Part shown: piece after piece, positions 21,401 to 29,264 of the stretch | Numbering within the stretch: position 1 is the first letter of the stretch | Layout: each line of letters opens with the position of its first letter | Assembly (NCBI GenBank): GCA_032160165.1 | Contig: JAVHWA010000158.1 | Coordinates: forward strand, 1 to 64,000 | Length of the DNA: 64,000 nt | Direction of reading: 5' to 3' | From: QHXM01 sp032160165 | GTDB lineage: Bacteria > Acidobacteriota > Blastocatellia > Pyrinomonadales > Pyrinomonadaceae | The notes under the pieces: model-generated | What the model saw: the letters and a program-made list of their open reading frames with translations, nothing else | What the model was told of the DNA's origin: nothing | Databases searched by the model: none | Made by a program: the position numbers and the translations under genes

Positions 21401-22117
21401 AACACAGCGGGTAATCCGATCGACGGCGTTCCCTTCTTCGTGCGGCAACATTACATTGATCTACTCGGACGATTGCCGGACCAGTTATCGTCGGTGTGGG
21501 AAGGAATCCTGAACAATTGTCCGCCGTCGGGAAAAGATGCCAATGGCAACTACTGTGATCGGATCGAAGTCTCTTCGGCATTCTTTCGCAGCGAGGAATT
21601 TCAGACGCGCGGTTACTTCGTTTATCGTCTCTACTCGACGGTGGGGAAGATTCCGCTTTACGAACAGTACACTCCCGACTTTGCGAGGGTCAGCGGATTC
21701 CTGAGTACGCAACAGTTGGAAGCAAACAAGGTAGCGCTGGTTAACGACTTCATCACACGAAGCGACTTCCAGACGAAGTATGGGGCTTTGGCTGCTCCGA
21801 CCGCTTACGTGGACGCGCTATTGCAGACGGTGGGATTTCCAAATCATCCATCACGGCCGACATGGATCAATGGACTGACGAATAATTCATTGACGAGAGC
21901 CCAGGTATTCCGCGCAGTGGCTGAGAGCACCGAAGTCTATAACAAGTATTACAGGGAAGCTTTTGTCATCATGCAGTACTTCGGCTATTTGCGGCGAACC
22001 GCCGACGCCTCGTACCTCAGCTGGATAGATACGATGAACCAAACGAACGGGGATTATAGAACGATGATCAACGGCTTCCTCAACTCAGCCGAGTACCGAC
22101 AACGATTCGGACCGTAA
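18404..22117 (+). CDS. Exported mosaic protein: heme-c motif, DUF11, sorbosone dehydrogenase, Calx-beta, DUF4214
   Basis: A 1237-residue protein. A signal anchor (about 8-32) is followed by one CxxCH heme-c motif (DCSECHLP, about residue 45) in a Reeler-like region. Next come an Ig-like segment, a DUF11 repeat (about 305-430), a PQQ glucose/sorbosone-dehydrogenase beta-propeller (about 440-870), a Calx-beta domain (about 885-1000) and two DUF4214-like helical segments at the C-terminus. It could be an extracellular oxidoreductase tethered to the cell surface. GTG at 18401 precedes the ATG. It shares direction with the DUF1800/DUF1501 pair. Confidence 0.8.
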   Translation: MQKRTQAKLIVLLLTFIAAIVFLISDNATIRKGYAYSSGPPAGFTHAPGEVDCSECHLPQPDAGSGHVSITVPQTYVPGQTYQITVNSVNSDTTRRRWGFQLTALDEANAKAGNLQSVDVFTQVLDNQGPGASRQYIEHSASGTFINQVGGASWTFNWTAPATNVGPVTFYAAGNHANNDGNTSGDYIYFSFSQAQPAVATADFQLTASPSPQTVAPGSGASYNITITPTTGFTGPVSLSISGLPPGGGGSFNPSMVNITDASSKSSTLSLTTTGSTPVGTYPLTITGISGSLQHTTTPVLRVVSATSADVWLSQTASPNPGAIGTNISYRLTATNSGPASATNVTVTDTLPAGVSFVSSTTTQGICSGTGTVICNLGTLASAADAVVTITVAPTTPGQITNTGTVSASEADPDTANNSATAVTVIDNPPPNPVLTDQNLAVKTIINGLDQPTTMAFLGPNEFFVLEKATGKVQRVFNGQLQPAALDLAVNNASERGLLGIALHPNFPATPWVYLYWTESSTGVDTSNIDDIPLLGNRVDRYIWNGSALTFDRNLIKLRSLQADTGQSSRGNHNGGVIRFGPDGELFIVIGDNGRRGLLQNITSGGPVPDDQFGGPEPDDAHLTGVILRLNDDGTTPTDNPFFNANTGLSGQAAANVKKIYGYGVRNSFGMAFDPLSGNLWTQENGDDAFDEINRVPAGFNGGWIQVIGPSSRVAEYKAIEAGRPGGLQQNRWSPTLIADTPQQALSRLYSLPGSQYTEPEFSWKYAVAPSPIGFVKGTSLGAQFEGDMFVGASRTTLYNGYLFRLKLSTDRLRIAPTDPRLLDKVADNVDKFDIAESESLLIGKNFGISTDIQTGPDGNLYVVSLSNGAVYQIFAANTLQLSSSSYSVSEGSGHVVINVNRTGNTAGAVSVNYSTSDTFPISQNCQTANTGIASSRCDYATTIGTLGFAAGETSKSIIIPIVDDNIADGNESFTISLSNPTGATLGVSTAQVAITDNANTAGNPIDGVPFFVRQHYIDLLGRLPDQLSSVWEGILNNCPPSGKDANGNYCDRIEVSSAFFRSEEFQTRGYFVYRLYSTVGKIPLYEQYTPDFARVSGFLSTQQLEANKVALVNDFITRSDFQTKYGALAAPTAYVDALLQTVGFPNHPSRPTWINGLTNNSLTRAQVFRAVAESTEVYNKYYREAFVIMQYFGYLRRTADASYLSWIDTMNQTNGDYRTMINGFLNSAEYRQRFGP

Positions 22118-22126
22118 GTTCTGAAT

Positions 22127-22241
22127 TATATCATCTGATCATTGTGTCATTGATTCATCAATTCATTCACGTTCCCGATTGTATTCCTGGAAACAGATCG
22201 TTCAATGAAACGATGATCAAATGATCCAATCTTCAAATTCC
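22127..22241. repeat. Octamer/heptamer inverted-repeat element E
   Basis: Left arm 22127-22170 consists of words like TGATCATT, GTGTCATT, GATTCATC. Right arm about 22197-22241 has the complements (AATGATCC, GATGATCA). The period here is mostly eight. It fills the gap between the converging mosaic and enoyl-CoA hydratase genes. Confidence 0.7.
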
Positions 22242-22243
22242 GC

Positions 22244-23017
22244 TCAAGAGTTCTTCTTCAGAAACGCGGCGATTCCCTTTTTGCAGTCTTCCGTCATGCG
22301 CGCCAGTGCGTTAACGTCCACACCGGCTTCCAGCGCCGCGTCGAAAGTCATTCCATCCATGTGGTAGAGCAGCCGCTTCGAGAGCATAACCGCCGAGCGA
22401 CTGACTTTCTCGAATCCGCTGAGATATTGTTCGACGTCAGCTTCGAATGTCGCGTCTTCGAAAACCTGATTAACCAGTCCCAACCGCTCGGCTTCATCGG
22501 CGTTGATTTCCGCACCGAGGGTAGCTAACTCGAACGCGCATTTCTCGGAAACATTGCGCCGAAGGATGGCCATCACCATCGCCGGAACAAATCCGATCCT
22601 TACTTCAGGATATCCAAAACGAGCTGAGCGTGCCGCCAAGACCAGATCACAGGCGGTCGCGAGCCCACAGCCCCCTGCGAGAGCGCGGCCGCGCACCGCA
22701 GCCACTACTGGAACTCGCACGTGTCGAATCAATGAGAACAGCTCCATCAGCGAGCGCGCATCCTCCAGGTTTTCCGTCGCCGAACTCTTTGAGATTTTCT
22801 GCAACGCCGCCAGGTCCGCGCCCGAACAGAAATCGGTTCCTGCCCCGGTGATAACAATAACTCGAATGGCATTGTTGCCATCGGCCCCGCGCAGGGCCTC
22901 TTTAAGCCCGCTGATTAGACTTTCGTCCAGCGCATTTCTTTTCTCAGGCCGGTTGAGGGTGATGATCGCGACCGTGCCTTCGACCGCTTCCAGAATCGCT
23001 CGGGTTTTCTTTTTCAT
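22244..23017 (-). CDS. Enoyl-CoA hydratase/isomerase family protein
   Basis: A 257-residue crotonase-fold enzyme. It has IITLNRPEKRNALDESL, the oxyanion-hole segment GAGTDFCSGADLAAL, and AAVRGRALAGGCGLATACDLVLA. An acidic residue in the FGYPEVRIGFVPA region fits a hydratase. It should act on a branched or unsaturated acyl-CoA. ATG 23017 gives the family N-terminus. The longer frame from 23086 overlaps the upstream hydrolase gene. It is the last gene of a four-gene run with the AtuA-type genes. Confidence 0.88.
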   Translation of the reverse strand: MKKKTRAILEAVEGTVAIITLNRPEKRNALDESLISGLKEALRGADGNNAIRVIVITGAGTDFCSGADLAALQKISKSSATENLEDARSLMELFSLIRHVRVPVVAAVRGRALAGGCGLATACDLVLAARSARFGYPEVRIGFVPAMVMAILRRNVSEKCAFELATLGAEINADEAERLGLVNQVFEDATFEADVEQYLSGFEKVSRSAVMLSKRLLYHMDGMTFDAALEAGVDVNALARMTEDCKKGIAAFLKKNS

Positions 23018-23051
23018 TTGATGTTCGTTGGCGTTAATAGGGGGAGCGAAC

Positions 23052-23957
23052 TTAGGGGGATGCGAGGAAGCTCTGAAGTGCCGCATTCACTTCCGAAACG
23101 GCTTCGTTCTGTACCCAGTGGGCACTTGTCGCGATTCGAACTTCGCTATATGGCGCATCGACATAAGCTCCCACATTGCGTACGGTCTCCGGCATCACCG
23201 CCTGGTCCTTTTCTCCGTAAATGAAAAGCGTGGGGACACGAATCCTGCGCTCGTCATTGTGGTGAGAGTTGCGTCCCGGAAGTGTGAAGAATTTCGAGAG
23301 CCCGTTGGCTCGATAATAATTGATTGCCGACGTCAGCGCGCCGGGTTGTTTGAGAGCTTCTTTATAGACCTGGATGTCGGAATCCGTAAACGCGCCTGGG
23401 CGGGCCACCGATTTTTTGAAGGTGCGCTCAACCAAGGCGTAATCGCGAGCGCTCAGCATCCACTCGGGCAGGCGCGGGAGTTGGAACAGGAGCATATACC
23501 AGCTCATAATCGCTTGCTTCAAAGTCATGTTCGCGCGCCAAACGGACAGCGGCGGCACCTGCATCGCTACCAGCTTCCAAACATATTCGGGATAATTTTC
23601 GGCGACGGACCAGGCGATCGCTGCTCCCCAGTCGTGTCCAACGACGGCCGCATGCTTAGCGCCAAAATGACGAATCAGCCCCAGAACATCGTCCACTACC
23701 GCGTCCAATTTGTAATCTTCAACCCGAGGAGGCTTGTCACTCAGGTTATAGCCCCGCATGTCAGGGGCGACGACCGTGTATTGCTCACCCAACGCCATCA
23801 ACTGATGGCGCCACGAATACCAACACTCGGGAAAACCATGCAAAAGCACAACCAGTCTGCCGCCGCTGCCGCGCTCCGCATAGTGGAGTCGAACACCGCC
23901 AATTTGCGCATAACCGTGGCGGATGGAAGCATCCACATTTGTTAACGACTCGTTCAT
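23052..23957 (-). CDS. Alpha/beta hydrolase, epoxide-hydrolase-like
   Basis: A 301-residue protein. HGFPECWYSWRHQ provides the HGxP oxyanion motif and VVGHDWGAAIAW places Asp as nucleophile, as in epoxide hydrolases. IYGEKDQAV and SAHWVQNE supply the acid and His. Cap-domain tyrosines are plausible but not assigned. The start overlaps the upstream gene's stop by one base (TGATG), which points to translational coupling. Confidence 0.85.
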   Translation of the reverse strand: MNESLTNVDASIRHGYAQIGGVRLHYAERGSGGRLVVLLHGFPECWYSWRHQLMALGEQYTVVAPDMRGYNLSDKPPRVEDYKLDAVVDDVLGLIRHFGAKHAAVVGHDWGAAIAWSVAENYPEYVWKLVAMQVPPLSVWRANMTLKQAIMSWYMLLFQLPRLPEWMLSARDYALVERTFKKSVARPGAFTDSDIQVYKEALKQPGALTSAINYYRANGLSKFFTLPGRNSHHNDERRIRVPTLFIYGEKDQAVMPETVRNVGAYVDAPYSEVRIATSAHWVQNEAVSEVNAALQSFLASP

Positions 23958-24301
23958 CAGTCGAGTCCCAGCGTTCGCGCTTCGTCATCCGAGAGATCTA
24001 TCTTCATTCGCAAAAGCGCGGTTGAAAACGTTTTTCCCTGTGCGTCAGTCATCAATGACAGAGTGCCCCCGCCGCCCAGGCTCTCATGCAAAAGAAAATT
24101 AAGCGCGAAGAGATTCGACAGCTCAAAGCGCTCAACACTCCCTTTGCAGATGCCGGTGAAATGTTTCTTGACGCGCTCGGCCGTTACCTCGCGGACAAGA
24201 AGCGGGTAGTAATCATCTTTGAGCGCGATCAGGCCGACGTTGGCGGTGTCGCCTTTATCGCCTGAGCGAGCGTGAGCGAGTTGTGTGAGTTGAATCTGCA
24301 T
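23957..24301 (-). CDS. AtuA C-terminal-like (ferredoxin-fold) protein
   Basis: A 114-residue protein with LAHARSGDKGDTANVGLIAL, the pattern of the small domain normally fused to the C-terminus of AtuA-type proteins. Here it is encoded as its own gene after the large AtuA-like gene. The pair probably forms one complex. It is coupled to the following hydrolase by a one-base overlap. Confidence 0.8.
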   Translation of the reverse strand: MQIQLTQLAHARSGDKGDTANVGLIALKDDYYPLLVREVTAERVKKHFTGICKGSVERFELSNLFALNFLLHESLGGGGTLSLMTDAQGKTFSTALLRMKIDLSDDEARTLGLD

Positions 24302-24390
24302 CGTTCCCTAGTCCAATGTCCAATGTCTGTAATGCACTGATTATCACTGAGGGGGTTCACATACGATCGTTGTCGCTATCTCGGTGGCGT

Positions 24391-25758
24391 TTACGCATCC
24401 GATACTTCCACCCGCGGCGTTATCTCCGTCTTCGGCATCAGCGCCGGCCAGTAAGCCACAATCTCTTCCACCTTGGGCCGGCCTCCGGCGAAACCCGTCA
24501 CGCCCGGAGGACCAGTCAGGATTAACGGTGCTATCTCTTTGGTGAATCTTTCAACCGTCCCCTTATCATTCCCACGAACCCCGACCCGCAGCTGGACCTC
24601 CGCGAGATCGGGCGAAGGTGCACCGGCAAGAGGACCGTGCGTGGCGCTTACGCCAACGTATTCGGTAAGGATTTGGTCGAAGTGCAGTCCCAGTCTTTCA
24701 AGTCTCGAGCGCAGAATTTTGTCAGCGGCCTGTGCCTTTTCGTACGCGTCGGGCCAGGAATAGACGAGCGTGCCTACAGCTTTATAGCCTGCGGAATAAC
24801 TGATCGAGACCTTCAAGAACTCGGTGGCCGGCAAGCCGACTATGCCGTAGACGCGTACCCGGTCCGGCCCCGCATCCTCAAGCTGGATGGTGGTGAAGTC
24901 GGCAACGCAATCCGGCGTGATGTACTCGTGCGGATCACCCATCTCATAGAGGAGTTGTTCTTTGATTCCAGGCACGTTGACTCGACCGCCCGTTCTCTCA
25001 TGTTTCGTAATCACGAACGTGCCATCGGCGTATGCCTCGGCTATGGGGAAGCCAACGTTTGCAAGGTCAGGAATATTACGCCAATCGTACTGGCAGTTAC
25101 CGCCAGAGCTTTGCGCTCCACATTCGATGATGTGACCGGCTATAGTTCCCGACGAGAGCTTGTCCCAATCAGTCTCGCTCCAGCCAAACTCATGGATCAG
25201 CGGTGCCAGCGTTAGTCCTGTGTCAGTCGCGCGTCCGGTGATTACGATCTGTGCGCCCTGATTAAGTGCGGCAACCATCGGCCACGCGCCGAGGTAAACA
25301 TTCGCGCTTTGAATCCGATCACGAACAGTCGAGAGGGGAGCTCCGCTGTCCATATTCCTTAGCTCTATCCCGCGAGCCAGCAGCTCGTCGACTCGCGGCA
25401 TGATGTCGTCTCCGGTGACGATCCCGATCTTGAACTTTCCGCTGAGGCCTAATTCACCGGCGGCCTCGCGAACTGCGTTGGCGCAGCCTTCCACATTTAC
25501 TCCGCCCGCGTTCGCGGTCACACGTATGTTGCGCGCAACACACTGCGGCAGGATTTGTTTCATCAGAGGGACGAAATCACGCGCATACCCTGCGAGGGGA
25601 TCGCGAGCGCGCTGCTTCTGCATAATAGACATCGTGACTTCGGCAAGATAGTCGAGCATCAGGTAGTCTATCGGCCCGCCCTCAACCTGCCGGACCGGCG
25701 CGTCTAACATATCTCCCCAGAAACCTTGTCCTCCCGCGACACGAATCTTTTCTTTCAT
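24391..25758 (-). CDS. AtuA-like (DUF1446) acyclic terpene utilisation protein
   Basis: A 455-residue protein of the AtuA/DUF1446 family: RVAGGQGFWGD, LMLDYLAEVTMSIM, TANAGGVNVEGCA, IVITGRATDTGLTLAPLIHEF and GGRPKVEEIVAYWPAL. AtuA is needed for citronellol/geraniol breakdown in Pseudomonas, but relatives occur in many catabolic settings. Neighbours (enoyl-CoA hydratase, and an acyl-CoA carboxylase beta subunit further upstream) suggest branched acyl-CoA or isoprenoid breakdown. It is split from its C-terminal domain, which is the next gene. Confidence 0.85.
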   Translation of the reverse strand: MKEKIRVAGGQGFWGDMLDAPVRQVEGGPIDYLMLDYLAEVTMSIMQKQRARDPLAGYARDFVPLMKQILPQCVARNIRVTANAGGVNVEGCANAVREAAGELGLSGKFKIGIVTGDDIMPRVDELLARGIELRNMDSGAPLSTVRDRIQSANVYLGAWPMVAALNQGAQIVITGRATDTGLTLAPLIHEFGWSETDWDKLSSGTIAGHIIECGAQSSGGNCQYDWRNIPDLANVGFPIAEAYADGTFVITKHERTGGRVNVPGIKEQLLYEMGDPHEYITPDCVADFTTIQLEDAGPDRVRVYGIVGLPATEFLKVSISYSAGYKAVGTLVYSWPDAYEKAQAADKILRSRLERLGLHFDQILTEYVGVSATHGPLAGAPSPDLAEVQLRVGVRGNDKGTVERFTKEIAPLILTGPPGVTGFAGGRPKVEEIVAYWPALMPKTEITPRVEVSDA

Positions 25759-25779
25759 AATGAATCCGCAGGCAAATCA

Positions 25780-25858
25780 ATTGCGGAATGCGGATTTCGA
25801 ATTGCCGATTTGAGAACCATTGCCCTCAATCTGCAATCTGAAATCCGCATTCCGCAAT
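25780..25858. repeat. Heptamer inverted-repeat element F
   Basis: Left arm begins at 25780 with ATTGCGG, AATGCGG and related words. The right arm ends at 25858 and, read on the other strand, repeats the same words in the same order over about 35 bases. The loop is about nine bases. It lies upstream of the AtuA-like gene. Confidence 0.88.
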
Positions 25859-25953
25859 ACATCGACGCGGGCGGCGCATTCGTCACTTGAAATGCGTCGC
25901 CCCCGCCTTCAGGGTAAGCAACTGAGCTTCAAAATCCAGCTGCGGATGCTGAG

Positions 25954-26685
25954 CTAGTTCGCAGGAGTTTCCACCACGGTAGGCGGCTTTATTGCCACCC
26001 GCCTGGCTCGACGTCTTCGTCCACCCGTGCCGCCGCCGCCAGCAGCGGACATGAACGAAAAGGCCTTCTTCTCTCCATCAACGCTGGTGAGCGTGATTCC
26101 ATTGCCTGTTTTCTTCGCGCGTAATGAAACGGCCGGCAACGGTGGCGGTTGCGAGCCGGTGGCGGCGGTCGTCTGGCCCTTGCCAAACATCATGGTGACC
26201 GCCGTGTAGTTGCAGGTGGTGACGGCGACGACGCGCCCTTCCTGCGTAGATGACCCGCTCGTCATGGTGAAGTCATTGCCGGTGATCGTCAGCGTGGCGT
26301 CACCGGACAATCCGCCCTCTGAATAATCGACCTTTCCTGTGTAGGTACCCGAAAGATCCGTCTGCTCCTGCACGTTCGGGTCGCAGCGACCATAACGGAC
26401 CGGGGTTGTGGCCGCCGCTGGGCTCGCCGCCGGCATACTGTCCATCGGACCGCAAGCCGGAGTTGTGTTTGGCATTGCGGCCGCCCCGCGGCGACGTCGT
26501 CGACGACGACGGCGACCCCCGGTATTTGTTGTCGGGGTTGATGAGTTTGTATTCTGTGCCGTCATATCGGGCATCGTCGTGCTCGAGTTCGAATTCTGGG
26601 CCGACACATAGATGTCCGCTCCGAATGCGACCGATAAGACCAAAACAAAGAGGCGAATGACAAGACTTCTGTTGCTACTGCTCAC
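25954..26685 (-). CDS. Exported protein with poly-arginine stretch, unknown function
   Basis: A 243-residue protein starting at GTG 26685, with AGGAGG at good spacing. A signal peptide (about 1-30, ending VSAQN) leads to a Ser/Thr/Asn-rich segment. A run of nine arginines follows (residues about 58-66), then a beta-rich domain (about 105-225) with LSGTYTGKVDYSEGGLSG. A second Arg cluster (GGRRRRARR) lies near the C-terminus. I do not recognise the family. The basic patches could bind polyanions such as LPS or DNA, which is speculation. Confidence 0.65.
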   Translation of the reverse strand: MSSSNRSLVIRLFVLVLSVAFGADIYVSAQNSNSSTTMPDMTAQNTNSSTPTTNTGGRRRRRRRRRGAAAMPNTTPACGPMDSMPAASPAAATTPVRYGRCDPNVQEQTDLSGTYTGKVDYSEGGLSGDATLTITGNDFTMTSGSSTQEGRVVAVTTCNYTAVTMMFGKGQTTAATGSQPPPLPAVSLRAKKTGNGITLTSVDGEKKAFSFMSAAGGGGTGGRRRRARRVAIKPPTVVETPAN

Positions 26686-26886
26686 TGTGGTTTCCTCCTG
26701 CTATCGCGACGCGCTCACTCTCGTCGAACGCTTTCGCTCATAAGTGGGACAACTATCGATGACCCTGAGACTGCTCTGCGACCCTCCATGAAAAGTACTA
26801 TGATTCCAAACGTCAATGCCAATAGAGAGAGCTGCTGGGCTCGGACATTCGCTCCCGACTCTCAGTCGTGCCCGATCCAGTCTTTG

Positions 26887-28533
26887 TCAGACCAGGGACG
26901 GAGGCAACACAAACGGACCCAAATGCGGGCCCGTGTAATTCAATCCAACTCGAAGCCCCAATTCCAGCGCATCTCGAGTATCTTCAGGCAGAAGGACCGC
27001 ATCGTTGAACCCACGCGCCGCTGCGTATCGGGCATCCAATTGCTGTTCATAGCTCGCGCGCACGTTTTCGATCTCTGCCTTTAACTCTTCATCCTGTTCC
27101 TTACCTTCGCGCTTGAGCTTTTCCAATTGCGTCCCAAAAACCGCCTGCACGGCAGAGTCCCCTTCCATTACACCCATTCTTCCGGTGGGCCAACTGAAAA
27201 TAAAATCCGGATCAAAGCCCTGTCCCGCCATAGCATAGTAGCCCGCGCCCGAAGCGTGATTGATTGTCAAGACGATCTTTGGGACGGCGGCTGTCGCCAT
27301 CGCTTCGACAAAGCGCGCTCCCGCGCGAATGATGCCTGAATGTTCCGCCTCCGAGCCGACCATGAAACCTGAAACATCCTGGATAAACAGGAGGGGCGTT
27401 TGATGCCGGTTGCAGGTCTCAATAAAGTACGCAACCTTCTCGGCGGAATCACTGTAAATGATGCCGCCGAATTTCGGAGCACCGCCGCCGGCTTGGCGAA
27501 TCATCCCTCGGCTATTGGCGATCACTCCGACCTGGATACCGCGAACTCGAGCATGCCCGCAGATCATCTCCTTCGCGTAGTCCGCCTGAAACTCGTCCAG
27601 ATGTCCTACATCTAATAAACAGGCGAGCACATCACGCATATCGTAGGGCTGTCGATGATCTTCCGGCAGAATATCGTAAAGGTCCCTCGCGGGGCGCGCC
27701 GCTTCCACGTTGTCCGCGTTTGAGATGCCGCTCGCCTGCTGGACCGGAAGCTCAGAAACAAACTCCCTGATCCTGCCAATACACGTTGCGTCGTCCTTCA
27801 CACGATAATGCGCGACGCCTGAGATGGCGTTGTGCGTGCGCGCCCCACCGAGAGATTCGTTATCGATGGTCTGCCCTGTGGCGCCCTTCACCAGGTTCGC
27901 CCCGCCCAATCCCATGAAAGAAGTTCCTTCCACCATGATGATGATGTCGGATAGCGCAGGAAGATAGGCGCCACCCGCGATACACGGGCCCATGACCGCG
28001 GCAATCTGTGGAACCTTCAGATAACGCCGCATGATCGAATTGTAAAAGAAGATGCGTGCGGCGCCGTACTGACCTGGGAAGACTCCGTCCTGGTAAGGCA
28101 GATTCACTCCGGCGGAATCCACCAGGTAAATAATCGGAACGTGCGAGCGCATCGCGATCTCCTGCGCCCGCAAAATCTTCTTAATCGTCTCCGGCCACCA
28201 CGACCCCGCCTTTACTGTTGCGTCATTAGCGACAACCACTACTTCGCGACCGCCAACGCGCCCAACCGACGTCACTACGCCAGCCGCAGGCGCCGCTCCC
28301 TCGTATTGGTCATAAGCGACGAGGAGCCCAATCTCCTGCCGGTAAGACCCATTGTCAAAGAGCAATTCGATGCGCTCGCGGGCGGTAAGCTTGCCCTGCT
28401 GGTGTTGGCGTTCGATCTTCTCGGGGCCGCCACCAAGACGTATCCTGGCTTCGAGTCGTTGAAGGTCCGCAGCGAGTTCGCGCAGGCGCATGCGAAGTTC
28501 TTCGGAAGCCGGTCGTGCTTCAGATTTCATCAT
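26887..28533 (-). CDS. Acyl-CoA carboxylase, carboxyltransferase (beta) subunit
   Basis: A 548-residue carboxyltransferase of the methylcrotonyl/propionyl-CoA carboxylase group. The two crotonase-fold halves are visible. The first has GPCIAGGAYLPALSDIIIMVEGTSFMGLGGANLVKGATG. The second has FIQDVSGFMVGSEAEHSGIIRAGA and HASGAGYYAMAGQGFDPDF. Length and the GxGG-type ending fit methylcrotonyl-CoA carboxylase beta better than propionyl-CoA carboxylase. No biotin-carboxylase (alpha) gene is seen nearby. Confidence 0.88.
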   Translation of the reverse strand: MMKSEARPASEELRMRLRELAADLQRLEARIRLGGGPEKIERQHQQGKLTARERIELLFDNGSYRQEIGLLVAYDQYEGAAPAAGVVTSVGRVGGREVVVVANDATVKAGSWWPETIKKILRAQEIAMRSHVPIIYLVDSAGVNLPYQDGVFPGQYGAARIFFYNSIMRRYLKVPQIAAVMGPCIAGGAYLPALSDIIIMVEGTSFMGLGGANLVKGATGQTIDNESLGGARTHNAISGVAHYRVKDDATCIGRIREFVSELPVQQASGISNADNVEAARPARDLYDILPEDHRQPYDMRDVLACLLDVGHLDEFQADYAKEMICGHARVRGIQVGVIANSRGMIRQAGGGAPKFGGIIYSDSAEKVAYFIETCNRHQTPLLFIQDVSGFMVGSEAEHSGIIRAGARFVEAMATAAVPKIVLTINHASGAGYYAMAGQGFDPDFIFSWPTGRMGVMEGDSAVQAVFGTQLEKLKREGKEQDEELKAEIENVRASYEQQLDARYAAARGFNDAVLLPEDTRDALELGLRVGLNYTGPHLGPFVLPPSLV

Positions 28534-28672
28534 GAATCGAGACCGGCTGATCTCGCCTCGCTCTTCTCGGCCTTCGCGCTCGTCAGCCGTTCACCTGTGG
28601 GTTCTGGTCGCCTTTGAATGGCGACAAAATATCACAAGATGGTAATCGAAGACAACGCGCGGTTACAGGTGC

Positions 28673-28699
28673 TCAGAGTGCAAGCTTTAGTTTGCTCCA
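28673..28699. repeat. Degenerate palindrome GCAA...TTGC
   Basis: GAGTGCAAGCTTTAGTTTGCTC is an imperfect palindrome related to the CGACAAGCT/AGCTTGTCG and GCAAACT/AGTTTGC palindromes seen at other intergenic places. It lies in the 211-base gap between the GNAT and carboxylase genes, where nothing else is evident. Confidence 0.45.
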
Positions 28700-28744
28700 T
28701 ATCGAAAGCAACAACCTAAAGGTCGGACTCTAAACGCCTGTTCG

Positions 28745-29248
28745 CTACGTCAGAGTTGATTTGTGGAGTTCAGGGTCGAGCGGAAGTTCGAGGAGAGGCA
28801 ATCTGCGACCGGGCTGGACAGATGAAGGGGCTAGACCTATCCGGCGCGCGCCCATTGCCAGATAAAAGGGTTCGGCAAAAGGATCGCTTTCGATTAAGAG
28901 TCGGCGGCTTCCAGCAGCCGAGGCGGTCTCGACCGCGTGGTTCCAAAGCAGCTTCCCGTAGCCGCGATGCATCGCCGAAGGCTCAACAAACAAATAGAGT
29001 AACTCCATTCCTCGTTCGAACTCTCTTAGTCCGTAGAAGCCGAGGATGCGGCGGTCCATCTCAAGCACGAAGATCGGTAGTTTTGAGATTTCGTCTGACG
29101 AGATGGTCAGTAGCGGCCTGCAGCGCTCGAGGAACTCCGCGTCGTAGCCCCAATGACCCTTCGATCGGAGCGCTATGTCGGAAAGCAGTTCAGCTTCGTG
29201 TGGTTTCGCGCGCCTGATAGATGGGGAGACTTCAGCTCTCTCGTTCAC
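28745..29248 (-). CDS. GNAT family N-acetyltransferase
   Basis: A 167-residue protein with the GNAT core. YLFVEPSAMHRGYGKLLWNHAVE carries the R/Q-x-x-G-x-G/A acetyl-CoA-binding loop (HRGYGK), and beta5 continues as RLLIESDPFAEPFYLAMGARRIG. The substrate cannot be told. It lies 16 bases after the metallopeptidase gene and may be cotranscribed with it. Confidence 0.82.
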   Translation of the reverse strand: MNERAEVSPSIRRAKPHEAELLSDIALRSKGHWGYDAEFLERCRPLLTISSDEISKLPIFVLEMDRRILGFYGLREFERGMELLYLFVEPSAMHRGYGKLLWNHAVETASAAGSRRLLIESDPFAEPFYLAMGARRIGLAPSSVQPGRRLPLLELPLDPELHKSTLT

Positions 29249-29264
29249 AGGTCAATACACTCAG

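Noticed and set aside
23028..23945. 305-codon open frame on the plus strand
   Set aside because: Antisense to the alpha/beta hydrolase gene, with no recognisable domain.
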